DNA of 42,788 nucleotides, taken from Longimicrobiales bacterium. Its GTDB lineage: Bacteria > Gemmatimonadota > Gemmatimonadetes > Longimicrobiales > Gaopeijiaceae. Under the pieces are notes generated by a model, which was not told the origin of the DNA, did not search any database, and worked only from the letters and a program-made list of their open reading frames with translations. The position numbers and the translations under genes were made by a program. The stretch covers positions 1 to 42,788 of the forward strand of contig JANQNV010000264.1 of the NCBI GenBank assembly GCA_028279425.1. Reading direction: 5' to 3'. Within the stretch, counting starts at the first letter, position 1. Each line of letters opens with the position of its first letter. Of this stretch, positions 8,545-17,900 are shown one piece after another.

Positions 8545-9767
8545 GCCGGCGCGGCGCGGGAGGTCGGGGCGCGGGAAGTCGAGACGCGGGCGGTCGTGGT
8601 CCGGGAAGCCCTGGCGTGGGAACCGCTACCGTACGGGCCGGTGTCGGCGCCTGCGAGGTGCACGGCGACGTCATACCCCCCCTTCACCTGAGCACGAACT
8701 ACACCTTCGAAGGCCTGGGCGCGCCTCGCCGGTTCGACTACACCCGATCGGGGAATCCGACGAGGGCGGTCCTGGAGGAGGCGCTGGCCGAGGCGGAGGG
8801 TGGGGTGGGCTGTGTGGTGACCAGTTCCGGCATGTCGGCGGTCGCGGTCGCGCTCCACCTCTGTCCGCCCGGGGGGAGGATTCTCGCCCCCGAGGACTGC
8901 TACGGCGGCACGCATCGCCTGCTGGCGGGGTGGGAGGCGCGTGGACTGTTTCGGGTCGAGTGGACCGACTACCTCGATCTCGAAGCCGTGGAGACGTGCC
9001 TTCGGGAGGGAGTCGATCTGATGTGGGTCGAGACTCCGAGCAACCCGCTGTTGCGGGTGACCGACGTGGCGGCAGTGGCCGAGCGGGCGAAGGCCAGCGG
9101 AGCGACCGTGGTGGTCGACAACACCTTCCTTTCGCCGGCGCTCCAGAATCCGATCCGGCTCGGGGCCGACGTGGTCGTGCACTCCACGACGAAATACGTG
9201 AACGGGCATAGCGATGTCGTGGGAGGGGCGGTCATCTCTGCCCGATCCGAGACTGCCGAGCGGGTGCAGTGGTGGGCCAATGCGATCGGCGTGACGGGGT
9301 CCCCCTTCGATGCGTACCAGACGCTGCGGGGTCTTCGAACGCTGCACGTGCGCATCGCCCGGCACGAGGAGAACGCGCTGAGGGTCGTCGAAGCGCTCCG
9401 CGCGCATCCGGCCGTTCGACGGGTGTATCATCCGAGTCTCTCGGCGCATCCCGGACACGCGACGGCCTCTCGGCAGCAGTCCGGTTGGGGCTCGTGCGTG
9501 AGCTTCGAGCTGGACAGCGCCGACGTCGTGGAGCCCTGCGTGGCGGCGCTGAAGTGCTTCTCCCTCGCGGAGTCGCTCGGCGGTGTGGAGAGCCTCGTCT
9601 GCCACCCGGCGACGATGACCCACGCGTCCATGCCGGAGCAGGCGCGCCTGCGGGCCGGAATCTCCGACACCTTGCTCCGCCTGTCGGTGGGCATCGAGTG
9701 TGGTGAGGATCTGGTCTCGGATCTGGAGCGTGCCCTGAACCGAACGCTGGAGCCGGTAGGAGTCTGA
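8541..9767 (+). CDS. metB: cystathionine gamma-synthase (PLP enzyme)
   Basis: 408 residues; ATG overlaps the metX stop and has GGGAGG 7 nt upstream. Joins acylated homoserine with cysteine to give cystathionine. The PLP lysine is K218 in HSTTKYVNGHSD; other family blocks are TSSGMSAVAVAL, ESPSNPLLRV-like ETPSNPLLRV, DNTFLSPALQNP, WWANAIGVTGSPFDAY and ESLGGVESLVCHPATMTH, all very close to E. coli MetB and closer to it than to O-acetylhomoserine sulfhydrylases, which are longer. The first 25 residues are an arginine/glycine-rich addition made of four 5-residue repeats; the core starts near GTG 8616, which could be an alternative start but has a weaker ribosome site. Last gene of the operon, followed by a hairpin terminator. 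Confidence 0.9.
   Translation: MSRRGAGGRGAGSRDAGGRGPGSPGVGTATVRAGVGACEVHGDVIPPLHLSTNYTFEGLGAPRRFDYTRSGNPTRAVLEEALAEAEGGVGCVVTSSGMSAVAVALHLCPPGGRILAPEDCYGGTHRLLAGWEARGLFRVEWTDYLDLEAVETCLREGVDLMWVETPSNPLLRVTDVAAVAERAKASGATVVVDNTFLSPALQNPIRLGADVVVHSTTKYVNGHSDVVGGAVISARSETAERVQWWANAIGVTGSPFDAYQTLRGLRTLHVRIARHEENALRVVEALRAHPAVRRVYHPSLSAHPGHATASRQQSGWGSCVSFELDSADVVEPCVAALKCFSLAESLGGVESLVCHPATMTHASMPEQARLRAGISDTLLRLSVGIECGEDLVSDLERALNRTLEPVGV
8556..8615 (+). repeat. four 15-bp tandem repeats inside the metB 5' end
   Basis: Units begin at 8556, 8571, 8586 and 8601: GCGGGAGGTCGGGGC, GCGGGAAGTCGAGAC, GCGGGCGGTCGTGGT and CCGGGAAGCCCTGGC. They keep the frame and encode AGGRG-AGSRD-AGGRG-PGSPG, an arginine/glycine-rich tail ahead of the conserved enzyme fold. 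It probably arose by slippage. Confidence 0.8.
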
Positions 9768-9773
9768 CGGGTG

Positions 9774-9802
9774 GGCCGGGTCCGGGTCGCCCGGGCCCGG
9801 CC
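9774..9802. terminator. hairpin terminator between convergent genes
   Basis: A 13-bp stem (9774-9786 with 9790-9802, one G-T pair) and a 3-nt loop lies 6 nt after the metB stop and 12 nt before the end of the minus-strand beta-barrel gene. No T-tract follows on either side, so it may act as a transcript-end hairpin or a bidirectional terminator in a high-GC genome rather than a classical intrinsic terminator. Confidence 0.6.
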
Positions 9803-9814
9803 TACCGGGCCGGC

Positions 9815-10606
9815 CTAGAAACGTGCGGTGAGGCCGACCGAGAAGCCGTGTGCGTCCCGGGTGAGGTCGCCGAGGGGCACCCGCACGAAGAGGCCGGGGC
9901 GGCCCATCACCTCGGCGAGGGACGCGCCTAGCGCGAGGTAGGAAGCCCACCCTTCGCTGAAACCCGGATCGGTCGTCACCCGCCGATTCGTCTCGAGATC
10001 GACGCGGAACCGCGCACCGTCGGTGTCGAAGTGGGCCCACCCGGCGAAGCGACCGAAGAACGTCACGTCGTTGAACTCGGTGGGCGTGATCGCCGCGCCG
10101 CCCACGCGAATGCCGAGGCGGGCGCCATCGTCGAGCTGGGTAGAGCGGATGAGCTCGCCGCGAAGGGCGAGGAGTTCGTCGATCCACTTCTCCGGCTCGT
10201 TCAGCCAGGTGAAGAAACCCAGGACAAGGGGCAGGGATTCGTCTCGAGGGCTCGAGCCGGTGGGGAGCACCAGCCCCAGGCGGCCACGAGGTTCGTTCGG
10301 TTCGCCGAACAACACGTTCAGCCTGAGGTTCCCATGCTGCTGACTCGCACCGCTGCCCGAATTCCCCGCCACGGCAAGCGGCAGGCCTATCTGGAGCGAG
10401 AGGCCGGGTCGAAGGGGCACGACGACATCGGCCTCGATGATCGAGGTGTAGACGGCCAAGTCGGCGGCCCCCTCCATGAAGGGCTTCTCCACCTGCACCC
10501 AGAGGGTCGTGTGGTCGACTGGATCGGGGTCGAAGACCTGCGCGGCGACCGACGATGGTGCCAACGCGAACGTGGCGGCGAGCACGATCCGGAGTGTCGG
10601 CGACAT
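9815..10606 (-). CDS. exported protein, probable outer-membrane beta-barrel
   Basis: 263 residues with a signal peptide (MSPTLRIVLAATFALAPSSVAAQ). The rest is rich in alternating amphipathic strands (GLSLQIGLPLAVAG, NLRLNVLFGE, RLGLVLPTGS, ARLGIRVGGAAI) and ends in the aromatic GLTARF, as outer-membrane barrels do. Length would suit about 10-12 strands. ATG 10606 has GGAGG 3 nt upstream. I do not recognise a specific family; it might belong with small transporter-like barrels of unknown substrate. Divergent from padR, with which it shares a 167-nt intergenic region, so regulation by PadR is possible but not shown. Confidence 0.7.
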   Translation of the reverse strand: MSPTLRIVLAATFALAPSSVAAQVFDPDPVDHTTLWVQVEKPFMEGAADLAVYTSIIEADVVVPLRPGLSLQIGLPLAVAGNSGSGASQQHGNLRLNVLFGEPNEPRGRLGLVLPTGSSPRDESLPLVLGFFTWLNEPEKWIDELLALRGELIRSTQLDDGARLGIRVGGAAITPTEFNDVTFFGRFAGWAHFDTDGARFRVDLETNRRVTTDPGFSEGWASYLALGASLAEVMGRPGLFVRVPLGDLTRDAHGFSVGLTARF

Positions 10607-10718
10607 GGGCCTCCATGCGGGCTTTGGACGGAAGGGTACCCTGAGGTACGCCCTCGAAGCGGATTTGTTGCGCGCCGGAGTGCTCGCCCTGGGCTTCCAG
10701 GTCAGAGGGGACTCATCC

Positions 10719-10746
10719 TTGTAATATTACTACGCCGTAGTATTAT
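10719..10746 (+). promoter_or_regulatory. promoter with embedded palindromic PadR operator
   Basis: A sigma-70-like promoter, TTGTAA (10719-10724), 16 nt, TATTAT (10741-10746), stands 27 nt before padR. A perfect inverted repeat TACTACG-C-CGTAGTA (10728-10742) fills the spacer and enters the -10 box. The run is markedly AT-rich against its surroundings. A repressor bound there would block RNA polymerase; the adjacent PadR regulator is the obvious candidate for autoregulation. Confidence 0.8.
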
Positions 10747-10773
10747 GGATCGAGACCTCTGACACGGCCGCGC

Positions 10774-11106
10774 ATGACCTACCTCGGCGAATTCGAACAG
10801 CTCGTGCTCTTCACGGTGCTCCGGCTCCAGGGCGACGCGTACGGCTTGGCGATTCGCGACGCTATCGCCGAGCGCACCGGCAAGACGCCCTCCTCCGGGG
10901 CGATCTACACCGCCTTGGGCCGTCTCGAAACCAAGGGATTCGTACGCCATCGGGTGGATGCGTCGCCGGTGCGTCGTGTCGGGCGGCCTCGAAAGTACTA
11001 CGAGCTCCTCCCCGACGGCGCGCGGGCGCTCGCTCGGAGCCACGAGACGCTCCAAGTGGCTGCCGAGGGACTCCTCGGCCGACTCCACGAGATGGCGCGA
11101 GAGTAG
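10774..11106 (+). CDS. PadR family transcriptional regulator
   Basis: 110 residues, the short type of PadR that has a winged helix and one C-terminal dimer helix. Visible blocks: LGEFEQLVLFTVLRLQGDAYGLAIRDAI at the start, the recognition region SSGAIYTALGRLETKGFV, and the wing VGRPRKYYELLPDGARAL. It lies 7 nt before an ADOP permease gene, a pairing known to be common in Acidobacteriota and Gemmatimonadota, where the regulator probably represses its own operon. The palindrome in its promoter supports autorepression. The inducing signal is unknown. Confidence 0.92.
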   Translation: MTYLGEFEQLVLFTVLRLQGDAYGLAIRDAIAERTGKTPSSGAIYTALGRLETKGFVRHRVDASPVRRVGRPRKYYELLPDGARALARSHETLQVAAEGLLGRLHEMARE

Positions 11107-11112
11107 GGGCCG

Positions 11113-13794
11113 ATGCGTCCGTCCGGGCCCCGAGGAGGCTGGTTCCGCAGCCTGTTCAGCCTCCTCGTCCGGGGAGCCTGCAGGGACGACGTGCTGGCCG
11201 ATCTCGACGAGCTCTACCGTCGCGACCTCGAGCGCGGAGTGGCCGCGGTCCCCGCGAACGTCCGGTTTGCCCAGAACGCACTCGCCTCGGCTGCGACGCT
11301 GGCGTGGGCCGGCCTCACCCGAGGCGTCCGAACGGTCTCGATGCTCGACGTCCGCCTCGGTGTACGCATGCTCCTCAAGCAGCCCCTGCTCACGGGCGTC
11401 GCCGCACTGGCCCTCTCTCTCGGAATCCCGGCGAGTCTAGCCGTTTATCACGGGTGGACGGCGATGATGGCCCCGATGCCCTTCGACGAGGGCGACCGCG
11501 TCTACGGTGTCCGCAACTGGGACCGTAGCGGTAGGGGCGGCCCCGCATGGAGGGGGGTGCTTCACGATTTCGAGTTCTGGCGGGGTGAACTGTCGTCGTT
11601 CCAATCACTGGCCGCCTACACTCGGCGGAACTGGAACGTCCGCAGCGCCGAGACCCCGCCCGCACCAGCGAGTGGCGCGGAGATCTCGGCCTCTGCCTTC
11701 GAGATTCTGCGGGTCGCGCCGGTACTTGGGCGACCGCTCCTTCCGGCAGATGAAGTCGTGGATGCCCAGCCCGTCGCCCTGATCAGCACGGCCATGTGGA
11801 GGTCGCGGTTCAGCTCGGATCCTGGGATCGTGGGGCGAAGCATCCAGGTCGGCGGGGTCGACCACGTCGTGGTGGGTGTGATGCCGGAGGGCTTCCACTT
11901 TCCGTACGACGAGGATCTCTGGCTGCCGTTTCGAAGTCGGGCGCTCGACTACCCCATCGGAGAGGGGCCCGTCATCCAGGTCTTCGGGCGGCTGTCGGAG
12001 CAGTCGTCACTGGAGCAGGCTCGCGCCGAAGTGGCCGTGCTGGGTCAGCGAAGAGCGGAGGCGTATCCGGAGTCGCACGCGTTCCTGACGGCCGAGGTCG
12101 TCACGATGCCGATTCTGATGATGGGCTTCCGGGCCGGCGCCGCGACCGAGCTCGAGGTGGTGAGCGCCTACGTGATGAGCATCCTGCTGCTCATCATCGC
12201 GTGCGCCAATATCGGGCAGATGTTCCTGGCCAGGACGGCCAGCAGACTTGGCGAGATCGCGGTGCGTACGGCACTGGGCGCCAGCCGCGCGCGGGTGGTG
12301 ACCCAGCTGTTCGTCGAGGCCTTGATCCTGGCGTTGGCCGCTACCGGCGCCGGGCTTCTCTTATCGGCCTGGTTCGCGCGGCAGGTGGACGCGATCGTCG
12401 GACCTCAACTACCCCACTGGATGAGCTTCGCGCTGACGTGGCAGACGGTCGTCCTGGCGATCGGAGTGGCCACTGTGAGTGCGGTGATCGCAGGCGTGCT
12501 CCCCGCGCTGCGGGCCACGAGCAGGGGGATTCAGGGCAACCTTCAGCGGTCGGCGGGCGGTGGCGCGACCATTCGCTTCGGGCTGTTCTCCGCGGCGCTC
12601 ATCGTCGTGGAAGTCGCACTCTCCGTAGGGTTTCTTTCGTTCGGCACAGCGGCGGTCGGCGCCGCGTTCCAGGACACCGAGGGCGAGCTCGGCCTCGAGC
12701 CGGAGCGGTATCTGGTGGCGCAGCTCCGCATCCAGGAGGCGTCGCCTATGCTGAACGACCAGGTGGCTCGCGATCGAGAGTTCGCCGCTCGGGTCCGGCA
12801 GGCGCAGACGGATCTGCGGAGAGAGCTGGTCGCACTACCGGGGATCGCCGCCGTCGCGATGGGCGGTTGGGTACCCGGATACGACGCGGTACTCGTGGGG
12901 CTCGAGGTGGAGGGCGGGGGAGGTACGCTGACCTACCATCGCGCGCGGCGCGCGCGGGTCGACCCCGACTTCTTCGAGCATCTGGGTCGGCCCATTCTCG
13001 TCGGACGCCCGTTCGACTCCGGTGACCTCCCTGCCGATCCGGAGGGGCGATCGAACGCGGTGATCGTCAATACGACCTTCGTCGAACAGGTGTTTGGTGG
13101 CGCGGAGGCGGTAGGACGACGGTTCCGGGATAGCTCCCGAGGTGGCGAGCCGGGACCGTGGTACGAGGTGGTCGGCGTCGTCGGACCGCTGGCGATGAAC
13201 CTCCACAACCCGGCGCAGGACGCCGGTTTCTATCACCCTGTGGCTCCGGGCGACGTCCACCCCGTTCGCATCATCATCGAGGCGAGGGGCCCGACCCCCT
13301 TGGATCTGACGCCCGGCGTTCGGGCCGTCGCCGACCGAATCGATCCCACGGCCATGATCGAGCACCCCCGCCTCGTGGCGGCCTATGCGAGAGAGGCGTC
13401 GTACATGCTTCGCTTCGGCACGCTGAGCCTGGTGGGGCTGACCTCGGTTACGCTGCTCCTGGCGGTGACCGGCCTGTATGCACTGATGTCGTTCACGGTC
13501 TCCCTCCGGACGCGCGAAATCGGGATTCGATCCGCCCTGGGCGCGCGCCCTTGCAACATCATCGCCACGATCGCGCGCCGCGCCCTCGCCCAGCTCGCCG
13601 TCGGAGTCGTGTTGGGACTCCCGGTCGCGATCGTGATGGTGAGAGATGCGTACGAAATGATCGATCCAGCCACCGCGTGGCCCTCCCTCGTCGGGGTCGT
13701 GGTCGGCACCGTCGTGGTGGGGCTCACGGCGTGTATGGTCCCGACTCTTCGCGGGTTGCGTGTGAGGCCGACGAAGGCGCTGAGGGACGGATGA
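11113..13794 (+). CDS. ADOP-type FtsX/MacB permease
   Basis: 893 residues. An N-terminal cytoplasmic prefix (about 1-80, with DDVLADLDELYRRDLERG) precedes the first MacB-like unit: a membrane segment at about 92-112, a periplasmic domain (about 115-335), then three membrane segments with the FtsX core (SAYVMSILLLIIACANIGQMFL, RLGEIAVRTALGASRARVV). A second unit repeats this layout and ends in RTREIGIRSALGARP and RPTKALRDG. This duplicated design without a fused or adjacent ATPase is typical of the acidobacterial duplicated orphan permeases. Substrate unknown. It lies between padR (6 nt upstream) and a lipoprotein gene whose ATG overlaps its stop, so the three form one operon. Confidence 0.92.
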   Translation: MRPSGPRGGWFRSLFSLLVRGACRDDVLADLDELYRRDLERGVAAVPANVRFAQNALASAATLAWAGLTRGVRTVSMLDVRLGVRMLLKQPLLTGVAALALSLGIPASLAVYHGWTAMMAPMPFDEGDRVYGVRNWDRSGRGGPAWRGVLHDFEFWRGELSSFQSLAAYTRRNWNVRSAETPPAPASGAEISASAFEILRVAPVLGRPLLPADEVVDAQPVALISTAMWRSRFSSDPGIVGRSIQVGGVDHVVVGVMPEGFHFPYDEDLWLPFRSRALDYPIGEGPVIQVFGRLSEQSSLEQARAEVAVLGQRRAEAYPESHAFLTAEVVTMPILMMGFRAGAATELEVVSAYVMSILLLIIACANIGQMFLARTASRLGEIAVRTALGASRARVVTQLFVEALILALAATGAGLLLSAWFARQVDAIVGPQLPHWMSFALTWQTVVLAIGVATVSAVIAGVLPALRATSRGIQGNLQRSAGGGATIRFGLFSAALIVVEVALSVGFLSFGTAAVGAAFQDTEGELGLEPERYLVAQLRIQEASPMLNDQVARDREFAARVRQAQTDLRRELVALPGIAAVAMGGWVPGYDAVLVGLEVEGGGGTLTYHRARRARVDPDFFEHLGRPILVGRPFDSGDLPADPEGRSNAVIVNTTFVEQVFGGAEAVGRRFRDSSRGGEPGPWYEVVGVVGPLAMNLHNPAQDAGFYHPVAPGDVHPVRIIIEARGPTPLDLTPGVRAVADRIDPTAMIEHPRLVAAYAREASYMLRFGTLSLVGLTSVTLLLAVTGLYALMSFTVSLRTREIGIRSALGARPCNIIATIARRALAQLAVGVVLGLPVAIVMVRDAYEMIDPATAWPSLVGVVVGTVVVGLTACMVPTLRGLRVRPTKALRDG

Positions 13795-14954
13795 TAGCCG
13801 CGAAGTCGATGCGGTGCGGCATCCTGCTCCTCGCCGTGTGCGCACCTCTCGCGTGCAGCCCCGAGCGTGCCGACGAGGCGCCGGTCGTCGCCGTGCTCGA
13901 GCCGGGGCTCCGCCTCCGCGTCCCGACCGATTTCCCCCTCACCTCGGTGCGGCGGATCGCCGAGTCCGTGGGGGGCTCCATCGTGCTGGTCGACGGCCAA
14001 ACGCAGGGCCTCCTGCAGTTCGATGAAGAGGGCGATTTCGTCGCGTTCCATGGGGGCGAAGGGGAGGGGCCGGGCGAGTTCACCTCGGTCTTCACCGCCG
14101 GCTTCGTCGGCGAACACCCCTGGGGCGTTGATGCCCGACAGCGGCGGGCCCACGTCTTCGGGCACTCCCTGGAGACACGCTCCATCTCGTCAGGGGCCGC
14201 GGACGCCGTTCCCTTCGGCCTGTCCGGGGCCTATACCCTCTACGCGGCCCAGACGGACGATGCCTTCGAGGTGCGGGCGCAGGGTCGCGATGGAGCGAGC
14301 GAGCTGCTGCGCGTCGACACCCCCGAGCGGCAGTGGAGCGTGATCCCGAATGGTACGTCGAGCCTGACGCAGCCCTTCGTGCACTACCCCCTCGTTCGAG
14401 CGTGGGAGGGGGGGTTGGTCGTGGTGCGCCGCGGGGTACTCGAGTCGGGTCGCTTCGGCTACTCCGTCACCTGGGTCGAGCCCACGGGTGAGGAGTACGC
14501 GGTCGAGGTCGAGACCGTACCGCGGGCGGTCTCCGACGCCGACGTCGATCGGGCGCTCGACCTGATCCGAGAGTCGTCTCTTCCCGCGATGCTCGTCGGC
14601 GTCGGCCAGTTCGGGTCCGAGGCCGAGGTGCTCGCATCGGCCCGCGAGCAACTGGTCGTGCCGGCGCATCTGCCCCCGATCGAGGGCGGCGTCAGCGGCA
14701 TGGAGGCCCGATCGGTCCAGGTCGCCCCGAGCGGCGAGGTATGGCTCGCCCTCTGGGACGACGAGGTCGGCGCGACCGACCAGCTCTGGCAGGTCGTGTC
14801 CCGGACCGGGGTCGGGAGGCGCGTCCACGTCGCCGACTCGATTCGAGTCGCCGGCGTGGGGGCCGACCACGTCTGGGGCGTCACCCTCGACGCCTTCGAC
14901 GTGCCGACCGTCACCAAGTTTCGAGTGACCGCCCCCGTCCCTGCCCCGCGCTGA
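13791..14954 (+). CDS. lipoprotein with 6-bladed beta-propeller signature
   Basis: 387 residues; ATG overlaps the permease stop (ATGA at 13791-13794), and ATG 13809 is an alternative that shortens the N-region. A lipoprotein signal ends at PLAC (C22). The motif GEGEGPGEF near residue 90 is a hallmark of bacterial 6-bladed beta-propeller proteins found in Bacteroidota and Gemmatimonadota, and the repeated IVLVDGQTQGLLQFD / VWGVTLDAF stretches fit blades. Probably anchored in a membrane and facing the periplasm. Third gene of the padR operon, so it may work with the permease, for instance as a partner that senses or presents a ligand; that is inference. Confidence 0.8.
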   Translation: MIAAKSMRCGILLLAVCAPLACSPERADEAPVVAVLEPGLRLRVPTDFPLTSVRRIAESVGGSIVLVDGQTQGLLQFDEEGDFVAFHGGEGEGPGEFTSVFTAGFVGEHPWGVDARQRRAHVFGHSLETRSISSGAADAVPFGLSGAYTLYAAQTDDAFEVRAQGRDGASELLRVDTPERQWSVIPNGTSSLTQPFVHYPLVRAWEGGLVVVRRGVLESGRFGYSVTWVEPTGEEYAVEVETVPRAVSDADVDRALDLIRESSLPAMLVGVGQFGSEAEVLASAREQLVVPAHLPPIEGGVSGMEARSVQVAPSGEVWLALWDDEVGATDQLWQVVSRTGVGRRVHVADSIRVAGVGADHVWGVTLDAFDVPTVTKFRVTAPVPAPR

Positions 14955-14966
14955 TCCGCCGGGGAC

Positions 14967-17900
14967 CTACTCCTCCGGTGTCAGAATGGGCGTGTCTTCG
15001 TCCCAGGGGTCGAGTTCTTCGAGTCCCAGCCGCCGCAGTTCGGCGTTGACCGCCGCCATCTCGTTGGCCCAGACCGCGTCCAGTTCTGCGGTGAGTCCGG
15101 CGAGGCGTTCGACCATGATGTCGAAGACCTCGTACATGCCGTCGTTCGGGCGCCCATCTCCGCGTTGCACCATCCCGATCAGATTCGCGAGCCGATTGTT
15201 GACCCGGATCGGGAAGTTCAGCGGGTCCTGCCCGGCCCGGTTCTTCACCTGGTAGAGGCGGCCCTCGACGTCCGATGCCGCCGCGTCGAGGGCGGCGACG
15301 GCCCCCGCGAGCGCGTTGTCGTCGGAGGCCTCGAGGCGCTCCTGGATCTGGTACTTCATGCGACGAATCGCGATCACCGAGCCGTTGGCCTCGTCGACCT
15401 TGTCGCGGATGCGTACGGCGAACTCGTACTGCTCCACCATGTCGTCTGCGGTGACGTCGGTGATCCAGGGGTTCGCTCGCACCTCGACCGTGGTTTCGTC
15501 GGTCAGCCCGTCGGCGGTGAGTCGCACGGTGTAGCGTCCGGGCGGCACGATGGGAGCTGTGCTCCGTGCTCCCCACAGGATCATCCCGGGAAAGGTCACG
15601 GCGGACTCCGTGGCGAGGTTCCACTCGAAGGTGTTCAGCCCCGCCTCGACGCTCAGGGCGCCTCGTACCGGGCCTTCCTCGTCGCCCGACGGCGTCTCGA
15701 TGGTGCGGAGCAGTTCGCCCTCGTTCGAGAAGAACTCGAGCTTGGCGTGTTCGGGCTCGGCTCCGAGCCAGAACGACACTCTCGCCCCCGGCCCGCTCCG
15801 GTAGGCGGCGGGCGGGTCGAACACCTTCACCGCCTCGTCGGTGAGGCCCGGCTCCCACTGCCTCAGCGCCGCGATGTCGTCGAGTACCCAGAAGCCTCGG
15901 CCGTGGCTCGCGACCACGAGTTCATTTTCTTCGACGATCATCGACACGATCGGTACGTCGGGGAGTTCCGGGTTGAGGGCGGCCCAGCTCGCACCGTCGT
16001 CGTACGAGATGTAGACGCCACGCTGGGTACCGGCGTAGAGCAGCCCGGCGCGTGTCGGATCCTCCCGCACGGCATGCACGTAGGCGCCGGTTGGAATGCC
16101 ATCGGTGATCTTCGTCCAACTCTCGCCGAAGTCGTCGGTCCTCCAGATGTAGGGGGCGCGGTCGTCGAGCAGCGGTCGCTTGACCGCCACGTAGGCCCGA
16201 CCGGCGTCGAAGGCCGAGGCGTCGATGAGGCTCACGCGCCCGAAGTCGGGCATGTCGCCGGGCGTAACGTCATCCCAACTCTCACCCCCGTTTCGGGTCA
16301 CGTGGACGAGTCCATCGTCCGACCCGGCCCAGATGACGTCGATGTCGACCTTGCTCGGGCCGACCGAGAAGATGGTCGCGTACACCTCGGGCCCGTTCAT
16401 GTCCTTCGTGATCGGGCCGCCGGTGGGCTGGAGTGTCGACGGGTCCGCTCGGGTCAGGTCCGGGCTCAGCTGCTTCCACGTGTTACCGCCGTCTTCCGTA
16501 CTCCACAGTCGATTCGACGACGTGTAGAGCACGTTCGGGTCGAGCGGGCTGAAGAGAATCGGGAAGGTCCACTGCCACCGCTCGACCATGTCGATCGCCG
16601 GCTCGCCGGAGTAGAACCAGGGATAGGGGTTCACCTCACGCGAGATGCCCAGCGTGCGGTTGTACCGGTCGAGGTAGCGCCCGTTGTTGGTTCCGGAATA
16701 GAAGACGTTGAGGTCTTTCGGGTCGGGCGCGATGTAGCCGGGCTCTCCGCCGCCCGCGCGATACGTGCCGTTCATCGAGCCGCGCGTCAGGTCGGCGCCG
16801 CGCACCCCCGACTCGAAGCGGCCGCGGTTCCAGTCGGAGGGTACGCAGAGGGTCGAGTTGTCCTGCTGGGACCCGCAGACATGAAAGTCGAGATGGGCCG
16901 TCGTCACTGCATGGTAAAACTGGGCCGTCGAGAACTCCTGGTCGGTCCACTGCGCTCCGGTCTCGAACGAGACCGCTCCGCCTCCGTCGTTGGCCACCAC
17001 CAGGTGGGAGGGGTCGTCCGGGTCGATCCAGAGGTCGTGGAAGTCGCCGTGCGTACCGTTGTTGATGCGCTCGTAGCTTGCGCCGCCGTCGGTGGAGCGG
17101 AAGAACGAGGTGTTCTGCATGTAGACCACGTCGCGATCCACCGGGTCGGCGAAGACGTGGGTGTAGTAGAAGGCGCGCTGCCGGATCGCCCGGTCGTCGT
17201 TGATCAGCGCCCAGCTCTCGCCACCGTCATCGGAGCGGAAGAGCCCACCGTTCTCGTGCTCGAAGAGCGCGTACACCCGCTCCGAGTCGGCACCCGACAC
17301 GGCGAGCCCGATCTTCCCGACGACCCCCTCTTCGGGCATCCCCTCGTTGCGTGTGAGTTCGGTCCAGGTGTCGCCGCCGTCGGTGCTCTTGAACATCCCC
17401 GAGCCCGGGCCCCCCGAAGACATCTGGTATTCCTTCCGGTACGCCTCCCACAGCGCTGCGTAGACGACGTCGGGATCGTTCGGGTCGATCACGATGTCGA
17501 CGGCGCCCGTCCGCTCGTCGCGGTAGAGGATGCGCTCCCAGGTGTCGCCGCCGTCGGTGCTGCGGTATACGCCGCGCTCCTCGCTGGGCACGGAGTACTT
17601 CCCGAAGAGGGCCGCATACACGATGTCGGGGTTGGTCGGGTGGATGCGGATCTTCGAGATCGCGTCGACCGTCTCGAACCCGACGTGCGTCCAGGTCTCA
17701 CCGGCGTCGCGAGACCGGTAGATGCCGTCGCCCGGCATGATGTTGCCGCGAATGCACGACTCGCCCATCCCGATGAAGACGAGGTCGGGATTGGTTTCGC
17801 TGACCGCGACGGCCCCGACCGACGCCGATGTGATCTGGAAGTCCGTGACCGGACGCCAGTCTTCGCCGCCGTTGTCGGTCTTCCACAGACCCCCACCGGT

